64,000 bases of DNA from Chondrosia reniformis (lineage: Eukaryota; Porifera; Demospongiae; Chondrillida; Chondrillidae): assembly GCA_947172415.1 (NCBI GenBank), contig OX359192.1:4590501-4654500 (forward strand), given 5' to 3'. A program made the translations under genes and the position numbers. The notes beneath the pieces are model-generated. The model worked only from the letters and a program-made list of their open reading frames with translations, did not search any database and had not been told where the DNA came from. This document shows, in pieces, positions 1 to 12,010 of the stretch. Every line of letters begins with the position of its first letter. The stretch's first letter is position 1.

Positions 1-40
1 ACAAACAACTATTACTACAACTAGTACATACAACTAGTAC
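1..40 (-). repeat. 13-bp satellite, ACA orientation (end of a block)
   Basis: Units of ACATACAACTAGT run into the orientation switch that follows. The block continues beyond the left edge of the window. Confidence 0.8.
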
Positions 41-105
41 ATACAAAATGTATGTAATATATCAATGTACTATATACTTGTAGTTCTAGTCTATTGTACT
101 GGTTT
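41..105. repeat. Core A, copy 1 (ACA-to-TTG switch)
   Basis: The satellite changes orientation here. A short inverted centre (ACATAC then GTATGT) is followed by a non-satellite stretch with ATCAATGTACTATATACTT, then TTG units. The same stretch recurs at about 10297, 15571 and 45831, each time at an ACA-to-TTG switch, so it is a conserved module and not an accidental junction. Confidence 0.75.
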
Positions 106-977
106 TATGTACTAGTTGGTTGCACTATTTGTATGTACTAGTTCTATGTGTATGCACTAGTTCTACGTACTAGTTGTTGTACTAGTTTAATGTGCTAGTG
201 GTGTGTTCTAGTTGTATGTACTATTTCCATGTTCTAGTTAGATTAAACTAGTTGTACGTACTAGTTGTATGTACTAGTTGTATATAGTAGTTACATTTTC
301 TATATGTATGTACTATTTGTATATACTAGTTGTATGTACTAGTTTTATGCACTAGTTATATTTACTAGTTGAAGGTACTAGTTGTATGAACTAGTTGTAT
401 GGACCAGTTGTATGTACTAGTTTTGGTAGTAGTTGTATGTACTACTTCAATGCACTAGTTCTGTGTAGTAGTTGAATATAATTCAGTTTGATGTACTAGT
501 ATAGTAGGTGTATATACAAGTTCTATGTGTATGCACTAGTTATATGTACTGGGTCTATGTACCAGTTTTAGGTACTAGCTACATGTACAAGGTGTTTGTA
601 CTAGTTTTGTGAACTAGTTGTATATACCACCTGTATGTACTAGTTGTGTGTACTCGTCACTACTTGTATGTACTAGTTGTATGAACTAGTACTAGTAACA
701 TTTACTAGTTGTAGGTACTAGTTTTTTGTACTAGGACTACTTATGTTTAGTAGTTGTAGGAACAAGAGGTATCTACTGGTTGTATGCACGAATTGTATTC
801 GCTTCTATGGACTAGTGGCATGTACTAGTTTTATGTCCTAGTTGTATGTACTACTTGTAAGAATTTCGTTTATGTATAGTTCTATATGTACATGCTAGTC
901 ATATGTACTAGTTGCATGTACTAGTTATGTCCTAGTTGCCTGTTCTAGTTGTATGTACTAGTTATATATACTATTTC
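106..977 (+). repeat. 13-bp satellite, TTG orientation
   Basis: Degenerate ACTAGTTGTATGT units. The first ~200 bases (with TTGGTTGCACTATTTG) match, unit by unit, the starts of the TTG blocks at 15631 and 45881, so these are copies of a longer parent sequence. No gene is supported here. Confidence 0.9.
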
Positions 978-1020
978 TATGCTATGTCTATGGTGTCTTT
1001 ATTTCACAACTAATTAGGTA

Positions 1021-1502
1021 GTGATATTTACCCCAAAGAACTTATTCTTAAAAAGACAAATACCAGCCCTAAAAAATCCCCCATTTTAGACTTAGATATA
1101 ACCATTACTAACAATCAATTTATCACTGAAGTATATGATAAGCAAGAGGACTTTAACTTTGATATAGTAAACTTCCCCCATTTAGATAGTAATATTCCTA
1201 ATACCCCAGCCTATGGCGTCTTTATTTCACAACTAATTAGGTATTCCAGAATATGTAGTGAGTTCTCCAGTTTTCAGGCTAAAAGTTTGCAGTTATGCAG
1301 TAGGCTTATTAAGCAGGGTTACAAATACTTTAAGCTAAAGTCAACCTTTAAAACCTTCCTATCCCGGCAGCCTCTAGTTAGAATCAAGTATAAGCAAAAA
1401 GTAGCTAGTATGCTTAAGGACTGTCTTGTGTTACCCCATATTGTGTTACCCCACCTCCAAAGAAATGTTACTACTAGAAGACCTAAGGGTAGACTTACGT
1501 AA
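1021..1502 (+). pseudogene. C-terminal fragment of a reverse transcriptase-type protein
   Basis: One open frame runs from about 1023 to the stop at 1500-1502, about 160 codons. Readable landmarks in order are DIYPKELILKKTN, LDLDITITNNQF, VYDKQEDFNFDIVNFPHLDS, AYGVFISQLIRYSRICSEF and LIKQGYKYFKLKSTFKTFL. From memory this block is a conserved C-terminal region of retroelement proteins that are multicopy in cnidarians, molluscs and sponges, lying after the catalytic palm; the catalytic aspartate motifs are not present here. The frame is joined upstream to a misplaced 33-bp copy of its own later sequence (988-1020 repeats 1211-1243), so this copy is 5'-truncated and rearranged. No start codon applies. 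Family assignment to Penelope-like elements is an inference from the ribozyme downstream. Confidence 0.6.
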
Positions 1503-1677
1503 TATGTCCTACTTGTGTCTATAGTTATGCTGAGTCTGTTTTACCTGTACAAGCAAGATTACTAATAGATTTATAATTAATTCATAAAAGTTAATTGGAC
1601 CTACATTCCTTTCATAAAATTAAATTTCATCATGTGTCTTAGTTAACACCTTATTTAACTTTTGGCGCCAAAATAGT

Positions 1678-1687
1678 GTATATAAGG
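1678..1687 (+). promoter_or_regulatory. TATA-like site upstream of hammerhead motif
   Basis: GTATATAAGG lies about 75 bases before the hammerhead core. The Penelope-like element at 16481-19387 has the same arrangement (GATATATAAG before its hammerhead), which supports an internal promoter in the terminal repeat. No other core promoter element was identified. Confidence 0.4.
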
Positions 1688-1750
1688 CCCCTAGATTTAG
1701 CATAGTGAGCCAAGGATTCACAGAAGATCAAGATAAAGAAAAAGACAAAG

Positions 1751-1811
1751 ACTCCCAGGATCACTGATGAAGGGTGGAATTCCCAGAAACGGCTGTCTGA
1801 CCCAGTGGAGA
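1751..1811 (+). ncRNA. Hammerhead ribozyme-like motif (copy A)
   Basis: The core CTGATGA (1764-1770) and GAAAC (1786-1790) are both present and correctly ordered. Stem II can form GGG/CCC. Stem III can be the two pairs AC/GT closing GGCT, placing a GTC cleavage triplet before TGACCC. Stem I pairs CCCAGGATCA with TGACCCAGTG with about seven of ten matches. This is the type I layout with very short stem III known from Penelope-like elements and newt satellite. Activity is unproven. Confidence 0.6.
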
Positions 1812-1956
1812 AGAAGATGAAAGAAGGGAAAAGAAGGAAGAAAAGACTACTGTATCTTCATCTAAAGCTCTCTTTAGGTTTAGTTCCCCTATAGGCTCTT
1901 TTTACAGAATAGGCATATAGCATGTAGGAAAATGGTATCTTAGATTTTTCATATGC

Positions 1957-2839
1957 ACTAGTTGTATGCACTAGTTGTGTGTACTCGTTACTTGTTGCAT
2001 GTACTAGTTGCATTTACGAGTTGTATGAACTAGTGGTAGTTATATTTTTTAGTTATAGGTACTAGTTGTTTGTACTAATAGAATGTATATTTACTAGTTG
2101 TAGGTTGTAGTTGTGGGAACTACTTGTGTGTATTAGATGTATGTACTAGTTACTAATTATATATACTAGTTGTAGTGTTAGGTTAATATACTAGTTGTAT
2201 ATATTACTTGTAAGAAATAGTTGTATGTACTAGTTGTGTATGTATACACTAGTTATATGAACTAGTTGTAGTACTACTTGTCCGTACTAGTTGGATGTAC
2301 TAGATGTATATACTAGTTGTAAGTTCTAGTTGTATGTCCTATTTGTATGTGGTAGTTGTATGTAGTTTGTACTAGTTGTGTGTACTAGTTGTATGTGTCA
2401 GTTGTATGTACTAGATGTATGTAGTCTATATTAGTTGTATGTACTAGTTATATGTACTAGTCATATGTCCTACGGCTAGTTATAAGTACTAGTTGTTTGT
2501 ACTAGTTTTGTTATATGTACTAGTTGTAGGTACTGGTTGTATGTACTAGTTGTGAGTATTAGATGTATGTACTAGGTTTAGTTATAATTACTAGTTGTTG
2601 GGAATAGTTGCCTGTACTAGTAATGTGTAATAGTTGTATGTACCAGTTACTAGTTGTATGGTCTAGTTGTATTGACTAGTTTTGGGTACCAGTTTTATGT
2701 ACTTGCTGTTTGTACAAGTTTTATGTTCTAGTTGTATGTACTAGTTGTATAAAATAGTTTTAAGAACTATATGTATGTAATATTTGTACGTACTAGTTGT
2801 ATGGACTAGTTGTATGTACTAGTAGTATGTACTTGTTGT
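1957..2839 (+). repeat. 13-bp satellite, TTG orientation
   Basis: Continuation of the block interrupted by the insertion at 978-1956. Units become better conserved near the switch at 2840. Nothing else seen. Confidence 0.9.
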
Positions 2840-2960
2840 ACAGTGAAAAAATGTATGTCAAAACAACATCAAATGGTTAAAATAAAAGCTAATTTTATTG
2901 TTTAAAATGACATACTAAAAATTAAAACAACAAGCTAGTGGTTAAAACAACCATACATGC
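2840..2960 (+). repeat. Core B, copy 1 (TTG-to-ACA switch)
   Basis: Non-satellite module of about 120 bp with the landmarks ATGTCAAAACAACATC, GGTTAAAATAAAAGC and GACATACTAAAAATTAAAAC. It lies exactly where the satellite flips from TTG to ACA. Same orientation at 20811 and 62461; reverse orientation at 11880 and 43988. Confidence 0.8.
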
Positions 2961-5900
2961 AACAACTAGTTCTTATAACTAGAACTTATACCAAGTACAT
3001 ACAACTAGTACATATAACTAGTACTTACTCATGGAACTAGTACATACCACCAGTACATAGATATATATAGTACTACAACTACATTCTACAAGTAGGATAT
3101 ACTAGTAGTTTATACAACTACTACAAACAACTAGTACATACAACTAATTTTACAACTAGTACATAGAACTAGAGTATGCAACTAGTAGATTCAACCAGTA
3201 CATACAATTAGTACATACAACTAGCACATACACCTAGTACATACTACCAGTCATACAAGTGGTACATACAACTAATACATAAAACTAGTATATTTAATTA
3301 CTACTTCAACTACTACATACACCGAGTACATGCAACTAGTACATACAACAAGTATTACAACTAGTTCATACAACTAGTACATTAAATTACTACTTCAATT
3401 ACTACTTACAACTAGGACATACAAGTAGTGCAGACAAATAGTATTACAACTAGTAAATAGAACTGGAGAATACAAGTGGTAGATACATCTAGGACATACA
3501 ACTAGTACATACAACTAGTACATGCAACTAGTGTTAAAACAGGTTGATAAAAGTAGTGCAAACAACTAGTATTATTACTAGTATATTAACCTAGAGTATA
3601 TGGTTAGTACATACTACTAGTAAATATAACTAATACTTACAACTAGTACATGTAACTACTATATATAATTGTTATATAAAACTAGGTCATATAACTTGTT
3701 TTACATAGAACTAGTGCATATAACTAGTACATTCAACTGGTTCATACAACTAGTACATACAACTAGTACATATAACTATAACATCCAACTAGTATAATAG
3801 CTACTACATAGAACTGGTGCATACAACTAGTAAATACAAAGAGTACATACAACTAGTCCATACAACCAGCACAAATAACTAATATGTATAACTAGAAAAC
3901 TAGTCAATAAAACTAATACTAGTACATACAACTAGTACACACCACTAGCACTTTACCAATAGTAAATATAACTAGTACTAGTACATACAACTAGTACAAC
4001 TAACTAGCTCATACTACTAGTTCATACAACTAGTACATACAACTTCTACATACAAAAATTACCACTTCAACTACTACAGACAACTTGAACACACAACCAG
4101 GACATACAACTAGTACATATGACTAAAGCATATAATTTATGCATACAATTAGAACATTCAACTAGTACGTACAAATAGAAACTAGTACATCCAACTTGTA
4201 CATGCAACTAGTATGTGCAACTAGTACAATCAACTAGTATCATACAACTAGTGTGTACAAATAGAACCTATACCTAGTAAATATAACTACTATTAGTAAA
4301 AACAACTAGAATATACAACTAGTACATACAACTAGGACATACAACTAGGACATACAACTTGTACACATAACTAGTACATACAACTAGTATATTAAATTAC
4401 TACTTCAACTACTACATGCAACTAGTACACGCAACCAGGACATAAAACTAGTACATATGTCTATAGCATATATCTAATACATCCAACTAGGATATCCAAC
4501 TAGTACATACAAATAGTAACTAGTACATACAATCTTGTACAAACTAGTACGTGCAACTAGTAGAATCAACTAGTATCATTCAACAAGTGTGGACAAATAG
4601 TAAATAGAACTACTAATAGTACATACAACTAGAACATACAACTAGTACATACAACTAGTACATACAACTAGTAAATATAACACGTACTAGTGCATAAAAC
4701 TAGTTTATAGAGCTAGTACTTGAAACTAGTAAATGCAACTACTAAATAGAACTAGTACTAGTACACACAACTAGTAGTTACAAGTAATACATACAAGCCA
4801 TACCTGCAACTAGTACATACAACTAGTACATTCAGCTAAAACCTATGACTTATACATACAACCAGAACATACAAGTAATACATGCAAGTAGTACATTCAA
4901 CTAGTACTATAGCTAATACCTACAACTAGTACATACAACTAGTACACACAACTAGTACATACAACTAGTACACACAACCAGGACATAAAACTAGCACATA
5001 TGTCTATAGCATATAACTAATGCATACAAGTAGAACATACAACTAGTACATACAAATAGTAACTAGTACATACAACTTGTACATACAACTATTACATGCA
5101 AGTAGTACAATCAACTAGTATCAACTAGTATCATAAAGCTAGTGTGAACCAATAGTACCTACGCCTAGTAAATATAACTACTAAAAGTATATACAACTAG
5201 AATATACAACCAGTACTTACAACTGGTACATACAATTAGAAAATATAACAAGTACTACTACATATAAATAGTAAAGGTAACATGTAAACTAGTACTTGCA
5301 ACTAGTAATTGCAACTAGTAAATAGAACTAGGACTAGTACACACACAAGAAGTATATACAACTAGTACATACAACTAGTTCATGCAACTAGTTCATACAA
5401 ATAGCACATTCAGCTAGTACCTACAAATAGTACCTACAACTAGTAAATATAACTAGTACTAGTACATGCAACTAGTTAAAATGACTAGTACATACAATGA
5501 GTACATAAAACTAGTACACAAAACTAGTAAATATAACTAGTACTAGTACATACACTTAGTATATACAACTAGTTCATGCACCTAATTTATACAACTAGTA
5601 TATACAACTAGTCCAATGAACTGCTACATACAACTAGTACATGCAATTAGTATTAGAACTAATGCATACAAATAGTTATTACAAAGATTACATACAACTA
5701 GCACATACGACTAGTACATTAAACTAGTAACGAGTACACACAAGGAATACGAACAACTAGTAACTAGTATATAGAACGAGTGCATAGAACTAATACATAC
5801 AACTAGTACTCCAACTAGTACATTGAACTACTTCAAGCAACTAGTACTAACAACTAGTACATACAACCATTGCATACAACTAGTTTATAATTAGTACATA

Positions 5901-6323
5901 TGACTAGTACACATACCTAGTACATACAACCAGAACATACAACCAGTACATACAACTAGTACATAAAACTAGTATATACAACTAGTACATAAAACTAGTA
6001 AATGCAATTATTACGTATAACGAGGACATACAACTAGTAAAGAGTACATACAACGAATACATGCATCTAGTTCATACAGCTAGTACATACAACTAGCCTA
6101 TACAACTGGTACATTCGACTAGTACATGCAATTAGTACATTCAACTATTACTATTGCTAGTAAATAGAACTGGTGGATACAACTAGTAAATACACAGATT
6201 ACTTAAAACTAGTACATACAGCAAGTACATACAACTAGTGCTGAGAAAATACAATGAGTACCTACAACTAGTAAAGAGTACATACAACGAGTATATATAA
6301 CTAGTTGTGTGAACCAACTAGTG
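2961..6323 (-). repeat. 13-bp satellite, ACA orientation
   Basis: About 3.4 kb of degenerate ACATACAACTAGT units with internal higher-order repeats. The stretch near 3500-3780 (landmark TATTAACCTAGAGTATATGG) aligns with 21640-21850 and 62880-63120, showing these blocks are copies of one parent. Open frames here are repeat artefacts. Confidence 0.9.
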
Positions 6324-7025
6324 CATATCAGGGAGTACGGTAGTACTCCCTATGTAGGGATGACAAGGTTTTTTCATTTTCCCCATACATCGGTATAGGA
6401 GATAAATCCCGGAATAGGCCGAAAATCGACAAAACAAGGCTATGTATAGCTAAATATAGAATATACATACTCCAAATAGACCTTAAAGGCAAGCGAATAT
6501 GTCCCTCTGGCGAAATAAGAACCTTTAAAAATTCCCATTTTCATCTTCTTCATATTCTTATTATTATTATTCTTCTTTGTCAGCCATAACTAAAAAAGTA
6601 TATCAGCTTTTGGACTAATTGTTAAACGAAACTATTGCAAATTTTGAGAGCTGTATTCCTTTGCAGAAGCCAGAGCGATAGCGTTATTATTGAGTATGAC
6701 GGTTTCATGGCCCCAAAGTCAAGACCTCAATAAATTCGCCATTTTAGTGACGTTATATTCAGTCGAAGATAGCAAAATCAAAATGGGTTTAAATATAATC
6801 GAATTCTAGCTTATGCTCCATAAAAAGTAAAGAAACTAGAGAAAACTAAAAATTTTCTACAAAAATAGTGAAGAATGCATGAATCCTACAAGCAAGGGTG
6901 TTGTATGATCCATGCATATGTAGCTAATGCTTCACTGTGTAGCATCCTTTTCTTGTTTATGTGCTTTTTGTCCCATCCCAACATCTTCACTATCTTTGTA
7001 GAAAATTTTTATTTTTCTCTAGTAA
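6324..7025 (+). mobile_element. Unclassified ~0.7-kb element with hairpin end and palindromic end (copy 1)
   Basis: Left end has the hairpin GGGAGTAC-GGTA-GTACTCCC; right end is a shortened copy of a palindromic module ending TTTTTCTCTAGT. A second copy lies inverted at 10337-10973, about 80% similar by eye over most of its length. Copy 1 has an extra segment at about 6680-6830 and a deletion in one arm of its palindrome. No coding frame is evident, so it would be non-autonomous. Superfamily unknown; no clear target duplication. Confidence 0.6.
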
Positions 7026-10000
7026 TTAGTATATACAGCTAGTACATATAATTAGTTCTACAGCTAGTACATAGAACTGGTGTCTAAAACTAGTAAATTC
7101 AAATAGTTACATACAACTAGTTAATACAACTAGAACATAAAAATAGTAACAATGACATACAACGAGTACATGATATTATATTATAACATGTACATTCAAG
7201 GAGTACAAACAACTACTTCCTAACGTTATTACATACATCTAGTACATACAATTAGTACAGAATACTAGTATATACAACTAGAACCTACCCCTAGTAAATA
7301 AAACTATTCTAGTACATAAAACTATATAGTTCAAATAACTAGTACATACAACTAGGTCATACAATTAGTATATACAACTAGTACATACAATTAGTACATA
7401 TGACTACTACATTCAATTAGAACCTACAACTACTACAAACAACTAGTACCTGAAACAGGTAAATATAACTAGAACTAGTACATACAACTAGTTCAAACAA
7501 GTAATACATAAAACGTGTACATACAACTAGTAACAAGTTCATACAATGGGTAGATACTACAAGTTCATACAACTAGTTCATACAACTAATATATACAACT
7601 AATACATACAACCGGTACATAAAACTAGTACATGCAACTCGTACATACAACTAGAACATACAAATAGTAACGACTACATACAACGACTACATACAACGAC
7701 TACATGCAATTAGTAACATGTACATACAAGGAGTACATACAAATAGTTCAAAAAACTAGTGCATACAACTATACTAAAATTATACATGGAGTAGTACATA
7801 CAACTAGTGCTCTTTCTAGTACAGAAAATATGTGCAAACAACTTGAAAACTTGATTATACAACTAATATATGCAACTAGTATATATAACTAGTCCATATA
7901 ACTAGTACATACAATTAGAACATGCAACTAATACATTCGACTATTAACTAGTACATCCCAATAATACATAAAATAATACCTATAACAAGAATAAAAAACT
8001 AGTACAAACAACTAGTACATAAAACTATTATGAACCACTAGTTCCTCCAACTAGTAAATATAACTAGTATTAGTATATACAAGTAGTAAATACAACTAGT
8101 ATATACAACTAGTACAAAAAACTAGTAAATATAACTAGTACTACAACTAGTATGTTGAACTAGTTCAAGCAACTAGTACCTACAACTAGTTCATAATTAG
8201 TACATATGACAAGCCCACATACCTAGGACTTACAGCTAGTACCTAAAGCTAGTACATAAAACAAGTACCTACAACTAGTACATAAAACTAGTTCATGCTG
8301 CTAGTCCATTCAACTAGTACATACACCTAGTACATACACCTAGTACATACAACTAGTAGATACCACTGCTACCTACAACTATATAGTACATAGAATGAGT
8401 ACATACAACTAAAACATACAACAAGGTCATTCAACTAGTACAAACAACTATTACCTACAACTAGTAAATATAACTAGTAAATGCTATTTGTTCATACAAC
8501 GAGGAAATATAAGTAGTAACGAGTGAATACAAGGTGTACACACAACTAGTTAGGAGTTCATACAACCAGTACCTGCAACTAGTTCTTAAAACTAGTACAT
8601 ACAACTAATTCATACAACTAGTACATACAACTAGGTCATAAAACTAGTACATACCCTTAGTTCATACAACTAGTACATACAACTAGTACATACAACTAGT
8701 ACATACAACTAATACATACAACTGGTAAATTCAACTAGTACATGCAACTAGTACTTACAACTACTACTACAGCTGGTACATAAAACTTGTACATACAACT
8801 AGTGCATACAACTAGTACATATAAGTAGTTCATACAAATAGTACAAACAACTACCGCATGCAACTTGTACATACAACTAGTACATACAACTAGTACATAC
8901 AAGTAGTAAATATAACTAGTACTTACAATTAGTATACACAACTAGTACAAACAACTAGTACATAAAGCTAGTATGAACAACTAGTACCTACAACTAGTAA
9001 ATAAAATCAGTACTAGTTATTAGCAACTAGAACATAGAACTAGCACATACAACTAGTAAATAAAATGGTATATATTACTAGTACTAGTACATGCAGCTAG
9101 TACATACAACTAGTACATACAATTAGTATATGCAACTAGTTCATTCAACTAGTACCACTGCATAGAATTGGTCCCCAAAACTAGTAAATACCAAGAGTAC
9201 ACACAACTAGTACATAAAACTAGAACATACAACAAGTACATACAACTAGTAAATATAACTAGTACTGGTACTTACAACTAATTCAAAAAACTACTACTTA
9301 AAACTAGTATATACAACTAGTAATGAGTATATACAACGAGTTCTTTCAACATATAACTAGTACATGCAACTAGTACATACAACTAGAACTACAGTTAGTA
9401 CATAGAACTGGTTCATACAATTAGTCAATACAAAGAGTACATACAACTAACAGATAGGCCTAGAACATTCAGCTAGTAACGAGTACATACAACTAGTAAA
9501 GAGTCATTACAAGGAGTACAAAGAACTAGTTCATACAACTTATACATACAACTAGTTAATACAACTAGTCAATACAAGTAGTTCATACTACTGGTCCATA
9601 CAACTAGTTCATACAACTACTACATACAACTAGTACCAACAGCTAGTAAATATAACTTGTACATGCAATTAATACATTCAACAAGGACATACAACTAGTA
9701 ACAAGTAGATGCAACGAGTATGTGCAACTAGTTCATACAGCTAAGTCATACGAATAGCACATTCAACTAGTACATACAACTAGTACCTACATCTAGTAAA
9801 TATAGCTAGTACTAGTACATACAACTAATTCAAACAACCAGTACATACAACTAGTAACGAGTATATATGACGAGTTCATACAACTAGTAATGAGTACATA
9901 CAACGAGTATATACAACTAGTTCATACAACTAGTTCATACAACTACGACATAAACCTAGTACATAAACCTAGTATATTCAACTAGTACATACACCGAGTT

Positions 10001-10296
10001 CATACAACTAGTCCATGCAACTAGTACATACAACTGCTACATACAACTAATACATACAACTAGTAAATGATTAGTACATATCACTAGTACACATATCCAG
10101 TACATACAACTACTAAATACAACTAGGCCATAAAACTAGAACCTCCAACGAGCACATGCAACAAGGACATACAATTAGTACATATAACTAGTACATACAA
10201 CATGTAAATATAACTATTACATACATCTAGTAAATAAAACTAGTACATACAACTAGCACAAACAACTAGTACTACAACTAGTACATACAACTAGTA
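7026..10296 (-). repeat. 13-bp satellite, ACA orientation
   Basis: About 3.3 kb of degenerate ACATACAACTAGT units. Short variant blocks such as AACGAGTACATACAACGAG recur. Apparent open frames (for example 8735-8941 on the minus strand) are repeat translations and not genes. Confidence 0.9.
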
Positions 10297-10336
10297 CATA
10301 CAAGATTTATGTACTATATCAATGTACTATATACTT
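10297..10336. repeat. Core A, copy 2, interrupted by an insertion
   Basis: CATACAAGATTTATGTACTA and the following ATCAATGTACTATATACTT match the other core A copies up to 10336. The expected continuation (TAGTCTAATG) reappears at 10973-10982, on the far side of the element inserted between them. Confidence 0.7.
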
Positions 10337-10580
10337 ACTAGAGGAAAATAAAAATTTTCTACAAAAAAGTGAAGATGTAGGGATGGCATACAAAGCACAG
10401 AAACAAGAAAGGGATGGTACACAGTGAAGCATTAGCTATATATGCATGAATCATACAATACCCTTGCTTGAAGGATTCATGCATAGCTAATGCTTAACTG
10501 TGTAACATCCCTTTCTTGTTTCTGTGCTTTGTGTGCCATCCCTACATCTTCACTTTTTTGTAGAAAATTTTTATTGTTCC
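10337..10580. repeat. Palindromic module (MITE-like) at the element end
   Basis: Arms of about 115 bp are near-perfect inverted copies around a short centre at about 10454-10470. Landmarks are AAAATTTTCTAC, GTGAAGATGTAGGGATGG and GAAGCATTAGCTA, each found inverted on the other side. Transcripts could form a long hairpin. The related module at about 6835-7025 is incomplete on one arm. Confidence 0.75.
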
Positions 10581-10973
10581 CTTGTTTCTGTACTTTTTAT
10601 GGAGTAGAAGCTCAATAATAGTGTTATTGCTCTCGCTTTTACAAGAGAATACAGTTCGGAAAATTTAGAGTATTTTTGCTTAAGAAGTAGTCCGAAGGCC
10701 TATTTCGGCTTTTAGTTAAAGCAGGCAAAAAAGATGAAGAAGATGAAGAAGAAAAAAAGTAAATGGGAGATTTTAAAGTTCGTTCATTTGCCAACGATAC
10801 ACGATTGCTTGCCTTCAAGGCCTATTTACAGCATGGCTGTTCTATATTTAACTCTACATAGTCTCGTTTCAGCGATTTTCAGCCTATTTCGCTCCTATAC
10901 CAATGTATGGGGAAAACAAAACAACCATTACTTTCCCTACATAGAGAGTACTACCGTACTCTCTGATAGGTAT
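10337..10973 (-). mobile_element. Unclassified ~0.64-kb element (copy 2, inside core A)
   Basis: Inverted relative to 6324-7025. It starts with a complete palindromic module and ends with the hairpin AGAGTAC-TACC-GTACTCT. Insertion in core A is shown by the core A sequence on both sides. The A/G-rich frame at 10734-10988 runs out into satellite and is not considered a gene. Confidence 0.6.
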
Positions 10974-11879
10974 AGTCTAATGGACTAGTTGTATGTACTA
11001 GTTGTAAGCACTATTTGTAAGTACCACTTCTATGTGTATGAACTAGTTCTACGTACTAGTTATACTTCTAGTTTCATGTATAAGTGGATGGGGACTAGTT
11101 ATATTATAACTAGTTGTACATACTAATTGTATGTACTAGTTGTATATAGTAGTTATACATACTAGATGCATGTACTAGTTGTATGTACTAGTTGTAGTTT
11201 TAGTTTAATATACTAGATGTAAGTACTAGTTATATGTAGTAGTTGTGTGTAATACCTGTATGTACTAGTTGTATGTACTAGTTATATGTGCTAGTTATGT
11301 AATAGTTGTATGTACTAGTTGCGTGTTCTGGTTGTAAGTACTAGTTGTATGTAAAAGTTGTATTGCTAGTTTTGTGTATTAGGTTTAAGTACTATAGGTA
11401 TGTACTAGTTTTATGTACTAGTTTTATGCACTAGTTATATTTACTAGCTGAAGGTACTAGATGTATGCACTAGTTGTATATACTATTTGTATATAATAGT
11501 TGTATATACCATTTGTGTGTCCTTGCTGTATGTAGTAGTTGAAGTACTAGTTTAATATTCTAGTTGCATGAACTAGTGGTATGTACTAGTTGTATGTAGT
11601 AGTTGTATGTACTTTTTGTATGTACTAATTGTATGTACTAATTGTATGGACTAGTTGTATCTACTACTTGCATACTCTAGTATGTACTAGTTGTAATATT
11701 AGTTGTTTGGACTAGTTGTTAGACTACTTGTTTAGTTGTTTTTATGTTGTAGTAGTAGTATTATATACTTTAATGTACTAGTGGTATATTCTAATAATAC
11801 GTGCTACTTCTATGTGTAGGTACTATTTATATGTACTAGTTGTATGTACCAGTTATATGTACTAGTTATATGTATTAGT
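10974..11879 (+). repeat. 13-bp satellite, TTG orientation
   Basis: About 0.9 kb of TTG units following the interrupted core A. The start resembles the starts of other TTG blocks. No gene seen. Confidence 0.9.
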
Positions 11880-12010
11880 TGTGACAGGAAAGGTTGTCAT
11901 AACGACTACCTAGTTGTTTTAATTTTTGGTATGCCATTTTAAACAATAATATTAGCTGCTATTTTAACTAAATGATGTGGCCTTGATATACAATTTTTTT
12001 TCATGGTGCG
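11880..12010 (-). repeat. Core B, copy 2 (reverse orientation)
   Basis: Reverse complement of the module at 2840, including TTTTAATTTTTGGTATGCCA and ATGATGTGG. It still sits at a TTG-to-ACA switch, so only the core and not the switch type is reversed. It begins GTGACAGGAAAGGTTGTC, shared with the copy at 43988. Confidence 0.8.

Larger units (their letters stand above)
978..1956 (+). mobile_element. 3' part of a ribozyme-bearing retroelement (copy A)
   Basis: Non-satellite insertion in a TTG block, bounded by the short repeat TATGC (978-982 and 1952-1956), a possible target-site duplication. It holds a reverse-transcriptase tail, a TATA-like site, a hammerhead-like motif and an A/G-rich 3' region ending CTTAGATTTTT. 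Two shorter copies of the same 3' end sit at 21390-21628 and 40507-40564, which is the pattern of 5'-truncated retrotransposition. It may be Penelope-like because hammerheads are known from that class, but the reverse-transcriptase core is missing. Confidence 0.7.

Noticed and set aside
8735-8941. Minus-strand open frame in satellite, and a similar plus-strand frame at 7704-7892
   Set aside because: The translation is only the 13-bp repeat read in three registers; composition explains the lack of stops.
2961-10296. Possible CRISPR-like array because of regular short repeats
   Set aside because: The 13-bp units are contiguous and degenerate, there are no unique spacers of constant length, and the setting is eukaryotic.
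10734-10988. Open frame starting with a Lys-rich run
   Set aside because: It lies in a non-autonomous element, is not kept in the other copy, and ends in satellite.
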